NCBI GenBank assembly: GCA_009809945.1
Contig: WTPW01000557.1
Span: 190,310-254,309, forward strand
Direction: 5' to 3'
Source: Gigaspora margarita
Lineage: Eukaryota > Glomeromycota > Glomeromycetes > Diversisporales > Gigasporaceae
DNA length: 64,000 nt
Both the position numbers and the translations under genes were made by a program. The notes beneath the pieces are model-generated. The model was given only the letters and a program-made list of their open reading frames with translations, did no database searches and was not told where the DNA came from. Positions 35,352-47,557 of the stretch are shown in pieces (the first letter of the stretch is position 1; every line of letters begins with the position of its first letter).

Positions 35352-37898
35352 TCACAAGACTAATTTTGGTTTTAGGTTGGAATGACGAGGGGTAATATGA
35401 TTGCCAGTGTCAGAGAAAATGCGTTCACTGGGAGCAGAAGTAGCGGGATGCCAAGATACTTTCTGGCTAGTTTTGAGAGGATTGGAAACTGAATTTGATG
35501 CTGTCTCCACCATAGTAAAGAATCTGAATCAGGAGGGGCTAGTGGTGTCCGTCTGGTGTCAAGGTAATAATCCAATTCATCTGAAACTTGAGATTTTTGC
35601 GCTTTACCAAATATAAGGTCCTTAAACATATTGTTAGGTGAGAGATTTGTTGCGCTAGCTGAATTAGCACTTTCATCTGATGTTGGTTGTTGTATATTCA
35701 TAAGTTTGTAAAGTTGGTGCCTACATTCATTAATGGTATTATCATGGACTTCATTATCTGCAAAGGCCATTTCCTTTAACTGGGGGTCTAATAATGTGGC
35801 GAGAAGGCAGGTTTGGGATGGATGATCCCAATATTCAAAAAGTGAGTCGTATATAATACTTTTTATATCTTTTTCAATTATTTCAGGGTTATATTCAGAC
35901 GGGTTTTCTTGAATCTCAACGGATATGTCATTTTCTTCTTCTTCATCAGACGAATCAGACTCCGAATCAAAGTTAGGTGTTTCTTGAAAATCCAATGTAT
36001 TTAATATTAGACATATTTGATAAGTATACTTCTGGGTTGTTAATGGAACACTATCGACTCTATTAACAACCCTATACATTAGTTAAAATTAAAAAAATTG
36101 AAAGATCAAATGGGCCTTTGGCTTGAAAGTAAGTTTTATGTTTCAAGGCAAAGACACTTGAATATCATTTGAACTGAATTTTTTAATTTTAACGATTAAA
36201 TATTTGTCTTAAATTTATACCTTCAACATTATTATAGTCATATTCAGTAATATCTATATTTTGTGCATAAAGAACTTTCATTGACTCCATTAAGGGATGA
36301 ACAAACGCTATAGTAGGATATCGCCCAGCACTGAAATATTCAGTAGCGCTGTTAAAAGGATCTAATAAATCAATTAGCCTTTGAACAAGTTCCCATTCAT
36401 TTTCTCGCAGCATCAATTTATTTAATTTTTGGCCATCTTTTTGTGCATCTGGATCTTCTCGAATATGCAACTTTGCTGAAAGCCATCTGATAGCAGAGCG
36501 CAGCTCAACTAACCTTTTCCATGATCAAAATTTGGAATTCCAATGGGTTGGAACATCTTTAATAATTCGTAATGTAGGTACGAACTTATTAATTATTTCA
36601 TCATCATTTATTATTTCGTTATCCTCATCTTCTGAATTACTATTATTATCAGATTCATCAGATAAATAAGGAACATAATTAGACTGTTTTTTTTTATTCA
36701 TTTCAATTTGGGCAGTTACTAATCTCTGACTCTGTTTAGGTGAGTCAAAAAATTTGACCAAATTTTGAATACGAAGAATTTGTTGACGCTTTTTCTTAAA
36801 CACATGATTGACTGATAATTGTAAGGTATGGGCCGCACACGGCAAACTTTCTATGCCCTCCCAATCTCTTATAGCAGCTACCATGTTACTACCATTGTCA
36901 GTAACAACACAAAAAACTTTGTTTTGCAAATTAAATTCTTGAGCCTTTTGAATAAGAAATTTCCTAATAATACGACCAGTGTGGGGGTAAGGCATTTGCT
37001 CTAAACAAATCAGGACCTCATTTAATTCAAACTGCTCGATTAACCAATGAGCTGTTACTCCGATATATGCTGTATTATTTCTCGCTGTCCAAAGGTCAGT
37101 CGTTAGGGATATTGCTTCACTGCTTTGTGTTAAAAGGTCATTGATTTGTTGCTTTGCATTCACATTTGCTAAGGATATATCTTTTTTTATAGACTTATAA
37201 GAAGGCCGACGAAAAGCAGGGTCTGCCTGCAACATAAACCTACGGAACCCTTCTCCGTTAATAACTTCAAATGATCGATTATCGATCACAAGCCATTCCG
37301 CGACAGCGCGATGAAGGTTAAGCTTTTTGATTCCTTTGTGAGGGGCAGTACTTTGTATCATACTAAGGATAGTTTGTTGGGAACCTGAAGCTTTCGTATT
37401 AACCTTAAAAAAAAAAATAAAATAAGATAAAAATTTATTGATCGAATTTATTAAATTTATTTTATGGATAGATTGTGAATTTATTATTACTTGGTTTTTT
37501 TGAAAATCCACAATGTCATTTTCTTCTGCAAGATGTAAATTCATGTTGGACGTTGACCATCCGGCGAGGTATCTAAATTTTTTTTCACAAGTTTTTTCTT
37601 CTCCATTTTTTTTTTTAATTTTAATTTTACATACTGTATTTTCTCCTTCTATTTCAAAATAATTCCAGCATTTGGCGGGTGGTCTATTTGTTTTACGACG
37701 CTTATGTTTTTGAGTATTTCTTGGATTGGTTTGGGAACCTTCGGATTGAGTATTTCTTGGATTGGTTTGGGAACCTTCGGATTGAGTATTTCTTGGATTG
37801 GTTTGGGAACCTTCGGATTGAGTATTGTTTTCTAATCTTTCATCAACTCCTGGTGAATTTTCTGTTTGCGAAGTTTCTTCAGAATCGACATCCGACAT
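35352..37898 (-). pseudogene. BED-finger hAT transposase, damaged
   Basis: Starts at ATG 37898. Residues about 29-67 contain three 13-residue repeats (GSQTNPRNTQSE type, encoded by 39-base tandem copies near 37720-37840). A BED-like finger follows (AKCWNYF, VCKI, TCEK, TSNMNLHL). An in-frame 87-base intron is likely at 37405-37491 (GTAATA ... TTTTAAG). The hAT core is clear: DLWTARNNTAYIGV, VTDNGSNM, CAAHTLQLSV and DVPTHWNS. The C-terminal dimerisation region shows DSLLWWRQHQ and FPILSKLARKYLGIP near 35500. A TGA interrupts the frame right after HWNSKF (36522-36524), and a one-base loss just after KYLGIP shifts the frame; the usual SAPSERIFS motif is present in the next frame and ends at a TGA at 35352-35354. 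A gap between about 36189 and 36079 may be another intron or an insertion. So the enzyme is recognisable but probably inactive. Confidence 0.85.
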
Positions 37899-37983
37899 TG
37901 CTGTATTTTGAACTAAAATATCTTTAAGAACAGATTTATTAAATGCAAAAAAAGCATGAAGGAAAGAAAGTATTTAAGAATTT

Positions 37984-39140
37984 TAAGTTACAATTTATAG
38001 TTTTTTGTAGTATGTTTAGAAAATAAGGTCTACTAGCGTATTTGGAATATCAAAATCGTATCAAACGCTGATTTAGATGCTATACATATGTATGCACCCA
38101 ATATACCTTTTTTTTTTTTTCTCTTCTTCAGATGGAGGGATAATACATATGCACTAACATCAAACTATTATTGCTTAGAGATAACCTATCAGACAACGAT
38201 ATCAGCATTTAAAGGCCGTGTTCTTTGTTTGGGGTTGGTTCCGCCTAGTCTTAGTATTTGATAGCAAAATGAAACTATCTAAACTTACTGCATTAACGCA
38301 TGTGCTTTGTGTTTAACACTATTGACACAATTAATTATACCACATAATGCAGCAATTCATTTAAGTTACAATTTATAGTTCTTTGTAATCTGATTTATTG
38401 ATTGTATCAGAAACTAATATAAACCATTACATTTATTACTAGCTTATTTGGAATACCAATATCGTATCGAACGCTGATTTAGATGCGCCCAATTTGCTTT
38501 TTTTTCGCGATGAAGGGATAATACATCATGCACTAACATAAAGCTATTATTGCTTCTATTTGGATAGAGATAACTTACCAGACAATGATGTTGGCATTTA
38601 AAGGCCGTATTCTTTGTTTGGGGTTAGTTCCGCCTAGTCTTAATATTTGACAAAAAAATGAATCTATTTACAACTTACTGCACTGTCGCATGTGATTTGC
38701 GTTCAAAAGTTATCGACACAATCAGCTATACCACAATTCACAATGAAGCAATTCATTTAAGTTACAATTTATATTTCTTTGTAATCTGGTTTATTAATTG
38801 TATCAGATACTAATATAAATTAGGTCTACTAGTTTATTTTGAATATCAATATCTTATCGAATGCTGATTTAGATGCTATACATACGTATGTGCCCAATAT
38901 GGCTCTTTTTTTTTTCCAGATGAAGGGATAATACATCATGCACTAACATAAAACTGCTATTACTTATATTTGGTTAGAGATAACCTACGACAATGATATC
39001 AACATTTAAAGGCCGTGTTTGTTCGGGGTTAGTCTTAGTATTTGATAGCAAAATGAATCTATCTACAACTTACTGCATTAATGCATGTGATTTACGCTCA
39101 AACGTTATTGACACAATTATCTATACAATGCATTTACCAA
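37984..39140. repeat. Three tandem copies of a 380-400 bp unit
   Basis: Units begin with AAGTTACAATTTATA at 37984, 38363 and 38759, and share CGCTGATTTAGATG, GGATAATACAT and GCATTTAAAGGCCGT. They lie directly upstream of the transposase start, in its likely promoter region. Confidence 0.85.
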
Positions 39141-40766
39141 TTTCCCCAAAGAAGTGATTTATGCGAGGTTATTTAGGCCATTAATGTATTTACTAATTTT
39201 CTATAGAATGGGCGATGTGCATATATGTGCATATATGCTCCTTTTTTTTTTTTTGCATGCTTAGTGACGCCGAGAGAAAGTTAGAATTCAATAAGACAAC
39301 TTCACGTGTTTGAAGTCTGATTTCCCTTGGCGTTATTTATCTCGTGTGCGCATATGTACATATTGTATATTTCGATCCACCCTAACTGGCACCGTTACCC
39401 TGTTTAAAAAGCTATATTTTGGGTTGTGTTAGTAACAAAATAATATCAAATTTTGCAGGGACTTTTTTATTAATGCACAAAGATGGACTTATAGGCAAAT
39501 TTCAAGGTAATTTTTCTAATTATTTTGTTTAACAATATTGAAGCTTCAGCAATCTGATTTTTTTTTAAATTTTGATCAAAGATATGTCCCGGAACTGGTA
39601 TTCATTTGTAATATCAGATCATGAATAGATAATTTAGTAGAAATTTGAGAAGAATTTAATAAGTGCAGAGGATAATTGTTTGTAAGTTACTTCGAGAACC
39701 TCTGACTTTTGTTAAGCATTATGCCAATATTGAACTAGCTTATGGATCCATAAAGCTATCCTCTTATCTCAGAAGTGGACAAAGCATTTAAACTCGACTT
39801 CAAAGCTGTAGCTAAATCTTTTTATGTGGATCGATACCAAACAAATCAGCTAGCTAGTATGGTATTTTGCGGAATAAAAGTCCCAGAAGTATTATAAATT
39901 TTAAATATACCCGATTATAATTTTAAGGAGGGTACTAAAGCATTCTACTACGGGATACCGTAATTGGAATACTGTAGTTATAGTTAAATGTGTAAGTTCA
40001 TGTTTAACTTACGAATTACCTCGTGGACTATCGAATTAATTTGATAATTTATAACAAAGTGCGAACTTTTGATTTTTTTTTTTTGTCTTACCCTCTCGAA
40101 ATTAACCATCTGATTATAATACCCAGATACTTTATAATTTATTTACGTTATAACCATACATTATACCCATACATTATACCCATATCTTTTACCAAAAAGG
40201 AAATAATGATATTGTGCTAAGGGAGTATATCATAATACGATATATATCTCTCTCGTACCAACGTGAGGAGATGAGTTATAAAAATAACATTAAGTTTGGT
40301 AGCTTTTAGATTCTAAGCATTCTGTTCTAGGACTTTTTGGTTTCGCCTTGTTCAGAACTGTTACACGATCCAATGAATTAGGCGTAATATAACTTTAGGC
40401 TAAGTTCTCGCATCATGATCTGGATGGTTTGGTTGTCCCGTGAAGAACTAGACAAACTGAAATGAAAGATAGCAAGCGGCCAATATGGACGTTAAACGGA
40501 TTGTATACATTCAGTATTCACTGGATGCAGAGACAGATCAACTCTGATCAATCCGAATGATCCGAGTGAAGATTATTAACCCTTGTCAGTATGATTAATC
40601 TCGATTACATACCTTTAAAAGGATTGCACAGAATTTTAAGGATGATCGGTGATTCGCAGCTATCAAAAAGATTTAATAGGTAAACATTTGTGTGGATTAA
40701 TCGACGATTCGTAAGTCTTTATACTTGCAATTTTGTTTTTTATTTTTTATATATAGTTGAGGAAAA
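39141..40766. other. Region between the triplication and the Sel1 gene
   Basis: No complete gene. At about 40590-40677 the plus strand reads INLDYIPLKGLHRILRMIGD and continues to a GTAAAC donor-like site; a second donor-like GTAAGT is at 40709 and a TATATAG acceptor-like site at 40756. This may be a 5' exon of the following gene, but I could not join it in frame with confidence. Confidence 0.35.
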
Positions 40767-42847
40767 ATGGATGTTTGTAAGACATCTAGACTGTGCATAA
40801 AAACTTTTGATTATTTTCAGAATTTCACATACTCAATTCTTGCTAAAGGTGCAGTTTTAGTAGGTCATTGTTATTTAAATGGAATCGGAGTAGTTAAGGA
40901 CGACCATAAATCATTCATTTATCATCAAAAATGTGCAGATATGGGTGACGTATATGAAACATTAATGTTGGACAATGTTATCGATACGGGATTGGAGTTG
41001 AAAAGGACGAATGCAAGGCGTTCGAATATTATCAAAAAGCTGCCAACATGATTAATGTTGAAGGAATATATATGATCAGTCATTGTTATGAACTTGGAAT
41101 TGGGATTGAAAAGGATGAACAAGAAGCGTTTATTCTTTATCAAAAATCCGCAAAAACGGGCAATGCTGCTGCAATTTATCAAATGGGACGCTGCTATTTT
41201 ACTGGAATCGGAGTTGAAAAGGATGTATATAAGGCATTAGTTTATTATCAAAAATCCGCAAAGATTGGTTACATTGAAGGAATATATAATGTAGGATATT
41301 GTTATGATAGAGGAATCGGGGTTGAAAAAAATGAACACAAAGCATTCGCCTATTATCGAAAAGCTGCCGAGATGGGAAATGCTGCTGCACTGTGTGCACT
41401 TGGTAATTGTTATCTAAACGGGAATGGTGTCGAAAAGGATGAACATAAGGCATTTGAATATTTACAAAAATCTGCGAAAATGGGAATTGTTCTTGCAATG
41501 CGATTAATTGGAGAATGTTATCGAAATGGAATCGGAGTTAAAAAGGATATAAACAAAGCTATTGAATGGTATCAAACGTAAGTTATTAGTACAATTTAAA
41601 TTTTTTTTTTTTAATCCCATATTTATAATAAAATATCGATCAGGGAAAGAAATCAAATATTAGTTAAGTCAAATTAAGTGTATCATATGTTAATTTAAGT
41701 AAACCAACATTTGAATTTTATACAGAAAAAAACAGACAAATATATGATGATTTAGATATTGAAGATTATTTAAAAGATATATTAGCTAAAAGCCAATATC
41801 TATTATCTTGGATTCCTTTAATCAATTAGAAAATATTGTAAAAATAGGGCAAGGCGGATTTTCAACCGTATATTATGCTAGATGGTATGATAAAAGTCAA
41901 GGCATTGATCATCCTATTGCGCTTAAACTAATTCATGATTCAAAGAAAAATTCCGAAAGATTTAAGAAAGAGGTAATTTATTTATTAATATTTTAAATTT
42001 GAAATTTTATGCCTTAGCTTTATTTATTTATTTATTTGAAAGTTAGAAGCATATTGCAATATTGGTCTTAAAAACCCAACATTTTTAAGATGCTATGGAA
42101 TAACAAAAGATGTCACCGAAGATTATTTTCTTGTTCTTCAATATGCATCCAAGGGTTCATTGTCGCAAAATCTTTCGTCAGTGACTAAAATGGAATGGAA
42201 GTTTATTGCACTGTATTGTTTCTGATCTTCACATAATTCATTCTCAAGGGATCATTCATCGAGATCTACACAGCGGTAACATTTTGCTGAGTAATTTATA
42301 TAGTGCATATGTTGCTGATTTAGGACTTGCAACCGTAATTGCGATAGAAGATAAGATTTGTGGTATTTTACCATATATTGCGCCAGAAATTCTCAAAAAA
42401 CATTCATATACAACTATATCGGATATTTATTCATTCGGAATAATCATGTGGGAAATATCGACTGGACAAAGACCTTTTGATGATGAACCGTGTGATATTG
42501 GACTCGCAATAAAAATCTGCAACGGGTTAAAACTTAAATTCATCTCCGGGACACCCAAATGTTATGTCGAATTGGCAAATCAATGCATGGATCCCAATCC
42601 GGAAAAAAGACCCACTGCTGAGGAAATATCAAGTATACTTAACGAATGGAATAAAGATATTGAAAGTTCTAATGAATTTGAAATTAAAAAACAATTCTTG
42701 GATGCAGATAAGATTAGCATGGAATCTTCAATATTCACACCTGTGCATACGGATTACATGAATTTAAACTTCATTAATACAAAAAAAATAGCTTTAGAAC
42801 TTCAAATTTCGGGAAAGATGTCAGTCAAAGTTTCAAATGATTTATAA
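40767..42847 (+). pseudogene. Sel1-repeat plus protein-kinase gene inside the hAT element
   Basis: Seven Sel1-like repeats of 36 residues (units like GNCYLNGNGVEKDEHKAF) run from about 40850 to 41577. They are followed by a GTAAGT donor at 41578, an acceptor at 41735 and a TKL-like kinase: glycine loop IGQGGFSTVY, lysine in IALKLI, a 70-base intron (41973-42042), HRDLHSGNIL, DLG in place of DFG, and APEIL, ending at TAA 42845. Sel1 repeats are protein-interaction scaffolds and such kinases are numerous in Glomeromycotina; the substrate is unknown. The splice site after the last repeat suggests one fused gene. Frame breaks occur near 40975 (between repeats one and two), near 41817 (just before the kinase glycine loop) and near 42205 (before the HRD motif), so it is a pseudogene unless these are assembly indels. 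The true start is uncertain; a 47-48 base intron at about 40775-40821 is possible. Base composition is richer in G+C than the surrounding DNA. Confidence 0.8.
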
Positions 42848-42979
42848 ATTTTGTCATTGATTTCATTATAATGTAATTATCAAATTGTCTTTTCAAAAAT
42901 TTAAAAGTTAAATAAAAATTTGTTTATTGCATTGCTTATTTACAGTTATTCTCAACATCTGATAAAATTAGCCGGAGGA

Positions 42980-43275
42980 TTTTTCGGCCGATCCGGTTAA
43001 GTTGATCTGGTTAACTCTGCTAACTTAGTTGACCGGCTAACTCGGTTGAGCCGATTAACTCGGTTGAGCCGATTAACTCGGTTGATCCGATTAACTCGGT
43101 TGACCGATTAACTCGGTTGACCGATTAACTCGGTTGACCGATTAACTCGGTTGACCCGATTAACTCGGTTGACCCGATTAACTCGGTTGATCCGGATCAA
43201 CCGAAATAATGCGGCTGAGCCGATTGTATCCGGTTGAGTTAAATCGGTTAACCGGTTGACAATTTTGTTATTCGG
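42980..43275. repeat. Right subterminal CGGTTGACC word array
   Basis: Around a dozen units of ATTAACTCGGTTGACCCG type, spacing about 17-20 bases, with occasional GAGCC and GATCC variants. Same core word as the left array at 34786-34975. Confidence 0.85.
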
Positions 43276-43613
43276 TTCAAGTCATTAGAATACATGACAT
43301 TGATAAAGATGATGCACGGGGATGATATACACATTTCTAATATGAATGTCGTATGTGTAATTTTTTTTTTAAGGCGACAAAAATGCTAGGTATGATTTTC
43401 ATGTGATTACAAATTTTAAAATAAAAGATTGTCCATGCAAATAATAGGGGTTAGGAATTTCCATAAAAGAATTCTAGAACAAACCCATGTGAACCGGATT
43501 TTTGTTGTAATCGGAATCCAATATATATATATATATACCTATATCTTTACCATGAGAATAAGAAAAATTCTTATAATCAAATTTGTTTATATATAATCAA
43601 CATTTTTTCTATC

Positions 43614-44089
43614 ATGAAATGCAACCTAGTCATATTTCATCTAATGATTGGCCTAGCACTTGTGCCACTCATTGAAAGTTACGCTTTAAAAGATAACGCG
43701 CGTAGAGATCAACAAGGTATATAAAGTTTGATATCTGCCCCTGACAGCTCTAACCCTAGCACACTTTGGAAAAAAATCAATTTTATTTCTAACAACTCTA
43801 TGTTTACTATGCAGCTCACACAGTTTGGATCCATAACAAAATGTGGAAAGGTACATATGGTATGGTTGCAGTCATGGTAAATGGACAAGAAAGAACTAAT
43901 GGGGGTTCATATGCTACCCACGGTTTTCATGTTGATGTATTTAGTGATATAACAACTTTCAACCTTTCATTTTCTGTCGAGGCTTCTTCTGAAAAAGATA
44001 AGGATCGTGGGCCATTCACAAATGACAAGGATCACGAATGGAAATTTACTGGTAGTATAGATAATTGGGATATCGAAGAAATGGCCTAG
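43614..44089 (+). CDS. Small secreted protein, two exons
   Basis: Exon 1 is 43614-43716, the intron 43717-43814 (GTATAT donor, TTCTAAC branch-like site, CTATGCAG acceptor) and exon 2 43815-44089, giving a 125-residue protein. It starts with a clear signal peptide: MKCN, then a hydrophobic core LVIFHLMIGLALVPLI and a probable cut after ESYA. The mature part is short, acidic at the C-terminus and contains WIHNKMWKGTYGMVAVMVN, GGSYATHGFHVDVF and ends SIDNWDIEEMA. There is no Cys in the mature chain as read, so it is not a disulfide-rich effector type. A TATATATATATATA stretch lies about 90 bases upstream. I do not recognise the family; it may be an apoplastic or candidate effector protein. It begins about 320 bases from the right end of the large hAT element. 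No frame damage is visible. Confidence 0.7.
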
Positions 44090-44410
44090 CAATATTCCCT
44101 TTCTTATTTCTTTATTTCTTTATTTCTTTATTTCTTATTTCTTTATTAAAAATAATTAATTCCATTTTATCTAAACCATGATGTAATATTTTCATATCAA
44201 CTTAATCATACAATTAAACAATTAATTTAATGGGGCTCCCCACAACTCTGAAAATTTTTGAAGTTTAATCTCTATTGAGCATAGACTTGACGGAACGGAG
44301 TGGGTCTTGGGCTTCGAATGCTTTTCCAAGAAGGTAATATGAGTCAAGAATTTCGTATTTTGTGCAAGCCACTGCACGGTTTGGTTTTCGAGATTCTTCT
44401 CAGCTTTAAT

Positions 44411-44573
44411 TATTTTATACCTGGAAGGGAGTAATGAATTTACATAGTGTATACCAGGAACGGAGTGATATTGAAAATTTCATTAAGTGAAGGGTTATAC
44501 CAGGAACGGAGTGATGAATATCACGTAGTGATGGTATCAGGAACGTAGTCATGCAAATTGACGGAGTGTATGG
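44411..44573. repeat. Degenerate 36-45 bp tandem repeat
   Basis: Four units sharing TATACCAGGAACGGAGTGAT and a TAGTG at the end. The last unit contains the GTGTATGG target of the following hAT element. Confidence 0.65.
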
Positions 44574-44739
44574 TAGAGTTTGGCAACGAAATGAAACCTC
44601 CCCGAAACTAGTTTCGGTTTCGGTATAATCCGAAACTAGTTTCGGATTTTTAAAAAAATCCGAAACCCCCCGAAACCCGAACTCCGAAACTATAATCCGA
44701 AACTCCTCGAAACTATATTTCAAAATTTTGAAAATTTAT

Positions 44740-44957
44740 TGTCCGAAGCGTAGCGGAGGACTTTATATGTTTACGTAAGGTGATACAAAAGTTACATTTT
44801 TGATACATCCAATAATAGAAATATCAAAAATGTAACTTCTGTATTTGGTGTCTGTCCGCATGTGTATATTAGTTACCTTTTTGATGCATCGTATTATTTT
44901 GATTTGCGTCGTATCAAAAAAATGAAATAGATCTTAGTTGTTATTGCGCTTCGGACA
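44740..44957. mobile_element. Small element with TGTCCGAAGCG ends
   Basis: 218 bases with inverted ends TGTCCGAAGCG; the interior has an inverted pair GTTACATTTTTGATAC / GATATCAAAAATGTAAC. No clear target duplication. Non-coding. Confidence 0.6.
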
Positions 44958-45327
44958 CAAAATGCTGTGCATTAGCCTAGTAATATATAATTTATATATG
45001 ATTTATAATATATTGATTTATTATTTAATAAATAATAAATAAAATTTTAATAAATAAATATATATAAGAAATATATTTATAAATAAATAAATAATAAAAT
45101 ACATAATATAAGTAAATATTTTATATTATATATATTTGAGATAAAAATACCTTAATTAAGAAAAACTCTCAATATATACAATATAAACTTATCTAAAGCT
45201 GTTTCAATATTTTGTGAAATGATGTATTAAATAGGTCTTTGTGTAAATAAAATTCTCTAAATTGAGCCATAAATATATTTCCTGACTCTTTTTTAGAATG
45301 ATTATATTTTTTTAACTATACTGCAAT

Positions 45328-45596
45328 TAGAGTTCCTCAAACTCCAATCAAATCAAATATTAGGCATATTTGAATTTGATAAAATCAAATAAACCTTGAT
45401 TTGAATTTGATTTGAATTAAAAATTCTGTATTTGAATTGATTTGATTTGAAACTTTTAAAATTTATAAATTTTTTAAATTAAATCAAAAATTTATTAATT
45501 TGAATTTGATTTGATTTGAAAATTTGTATTTGAATTTGATTTGAGATCAAATATTTGATTAAATCAAATCAAATCAAATCAAATTGTGGAACCTTA
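45328..45596. mobile_element. hAT-type MITE made of TTTGATTTGAA words
   Basis: A perfect 8-bp duplication ACTGCAAT (45320-45327, 45597-45604). Ends are TAGAGTTCCTCAAACTCC and (complement) TAAGGTTCCACAATTTG. The interior is the same TTTGATTTGAA word array as in 27783-28068. Confidence 0.85.
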
Positions 45597-45673
45597 ACTG
45601 CAATATTTAATCATTTGTTGCCAAATTTAGCTGCTGAATTTACAATTCTTAAAAATTGAGTCTTTTAATTTCT

Positions 45674-46797
45674 TTTTTTTTTTTTTTAAGGTAAGGCCTT
45701 GCTCATATCTTTATTGAGTAATTTATATAAGATGTTGTTTGATAGCAACTACTTAAATTGTACAGTGACAAATATATATAAATTACATGCAATAATAAAA
45801 GCTCAGACTAATTTATCTGCGACCTAAACCTACTAGAGTGGTCAAGACTTACCTAGATTTGAATAGTTAAAATATGACTAGTGGGAATACTGTATTTGAT
45901 CCACATCGTGGACCAAATACTAATTTTGTGAATTGCTTGCCCTATTGGCAGGCATGTGTTGTTATCTAAGTGTAACTGATCTGGAAGTCTGCAGAGGCAG
46001 TGGTAAGTAGGTACCATGCATTGATGGGGTTTAGCCCAAAAAGAGTAATGTGTTAATAGTAGTTGATTGGAGTTGTGTCTGAATGTAATGTTGTTAGTCT
46101 TCTTCCATTGGGCGAATGTGGAACAATATGGCTTCCATATTTGCTCATGGACTTCGTCAGATATTTCAAGGAGGATCTTGATAACTATCTGAGAAGCTTG
46201 CTTGTATGGGATGTTGAAAGGTTGTAATGATTGGATTAGAGGGGCAGGAATCAGTTCTTGAATAGTAGAGAATAGGAAGTAGGGTCTAGAAATATGGGAG
46301 TAGGGTTAAAAGATGGGTGTGTATAGATTACTTGTATAAGATCAGTTAATTGACAAGGTTATAAATCTGTCTCTGCACTCTGTATAACTTTCAATATAGC
46401 TGAGTGAATAATTTGATTAAAGAGAGAGGTATTTTGCATGTTAGCCAGTGAGTAGGGGATGCGGGACAGTTACAGTAAAAGCAGTTAGGTGAGGGAAATA
46501 TATTAGAAAATATGCTGTGGAAGTGTAAAAAGGTTGGCAGGTTGTTAAGAAAGTTTTTGATTTTGAAGAATTTGAGATGGTTTAGTTTGGGATTTGTGAA
46601 ATTGTTGGAACTCTTTTGGTTATTAAAGTAGAGCCAAGTGGCATTCCAGTCTATGAAGTATGAAAAATGTGCCCACTCTGAGGCACGTTTCTGTGAGGAC
46701 CATATTGCAATAATGTGTGCCTTGTATATGTTTTTAATGAAGCGTCTGGTAGACACTTCTACTGAGTGATTCTCCTATTGCAAAAAAAAGAAGGGGT
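45674..46797 (-). mobile_element. 5'-truncated LINE copy
   Basis: A perfect 14-base duplication GTCTTTTAATTTCT (45660-45673, 46798-46811). The poly(A) tail is the T run at 45674-45687. The 3' part (AACCTACTAGAGTGGT on the + strand) and the coding part at 46391-46756 (KAHIIAIWSSQKRASE, FIDWNATWLYF, NCFYCNCPASPTHWLTC) match the end of ORF2 of the LINE at 574-12243. It retains only RNase H-distal and C-terminal motif sequence, then a short 3' untranslated region. Here the C-terminal motif keeps Trp (THWLTC), where the long LINE has TAG. Confidence 0.9.
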
Positions 46798-47557
46798 GTC
46801 TTTTAATTTCTAATACCAAAGGAAAATATAAAAACTTAAATATAACCTATATGTAAATATGTATGTTTCTCATGGCAGGACTCAAATATTTATATACGAT
46901 TATGTTAGCACAATCTACAATACCATATCTTATAAAAATTTAATCTTAAATAGTTTCAGGGTTTCAGATAAGGTTTCAGATTTAGTCAAGGTTTCAGAGT
47001 TTCAGATGAGGTTTCAGAAGTTATAATCTGAAACCTGAAACTTTTGGATTTGGCAAAAAAAGGTTTCAGTGCCCAACTTTAGTGTATGGTTACTTGCTAT
47101 CTAGAATAACTGTTCACAAAATCTCGCATTTGATTGGACATTAAAAATCTATAATTTTACATATCAAATTGCTGTGCTGGCATAACATACTATCCTTTTT
47201 AATATCAATATTCATTCTAGTTTTAACCAAAAGGAAATATGACTGATCACGAATAAAATCACTACTAATAAATAGGATTGGTGTTGGGTATTTAAACAGA
47301 TATCGGATAATATCCAGATTATATCTGGATTTACAAGAATCCTAATAGCTTATGCACATATATGCGTGCAAATGTGTGTACTTATATGTGCATACTGGAT
47401 TTGATATTCATGTACTTTAAGATAGTCGTAATATTATATTATTAAATAAATCAGGTAAGAATGTTCTATGTAATTTCTGAATTTACAACATATAATATAA
47501 TTTATTAATAACGACAATTTAAATTGCAAATTTTATTAATGATAATAATAATAATAT

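Larger units (their letters stand above)
34776..43287. mobile_element. 8.5-kb hAT-type element carrying a Sel1/kinase gene
   Basis: Bounded by a perfect 8-bp duplication GAATACAT (34768-34775, 43288-43295). The left end CAGTGATATGAACCG and the complement of the right end TAATGACTTGAACCG match at 11 of 15 positions, with TGAACCG identical. Arrays of CGGTTGACC / CGGTTAACC words lie just inside both ends (34786-34975 and 42980-43275), resembling the subterminal transposase-binding repeats of hAT elements such as Ac/Ds. Contents: a damaged BED-hAT transposase (minus strand, 35352-37898), a tandem triplication (37984-39140), and a Sel1-repeat plus kinase gene (plus strand, 40767-42847). The interior is less AT-rich than the flanks. 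What is seen is the matching ends and contents; that the gene travelled as cargo is inference. Confidence 0.75.
44574..47081. mobile_element. hAT-type element with GAAACC words, heavily nested
   Basis: A perfect 8-bp duplication GTGTATGG (44566-44573, 47082-47089). Ends are TAGAGTTTGGCAACGAAATG and (complement) TAAAGTTGGGCACTGAAACC. CCGAAACTAGTTTCGG words fill 44595-44715 at the left, and GGTTTCAGATNAGG words fill 46955-47065 at the right. No transposase remains. Inside are a small element (44740-44957), a hAT MITE (45328-45596) and a LINE fragment (45674-46797). Confidence 0.8.

Noticed and set aside
35401-35616. Plus-strand open frame over the transposase
   Set aside because: Antisense shadow of the hAT C-terminal region.
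41199-41498. Minus-strand open frame over the Sel1 repeats
   Set aside because: Its own 36-residue period mirrors the Sel1 repeat on the coding strand.
42980-43275. CRISPR-like array
   Set aside because: Spacing is short and irregular, the units are degenerate and without unique spacers, and the organism is a eukaryote.
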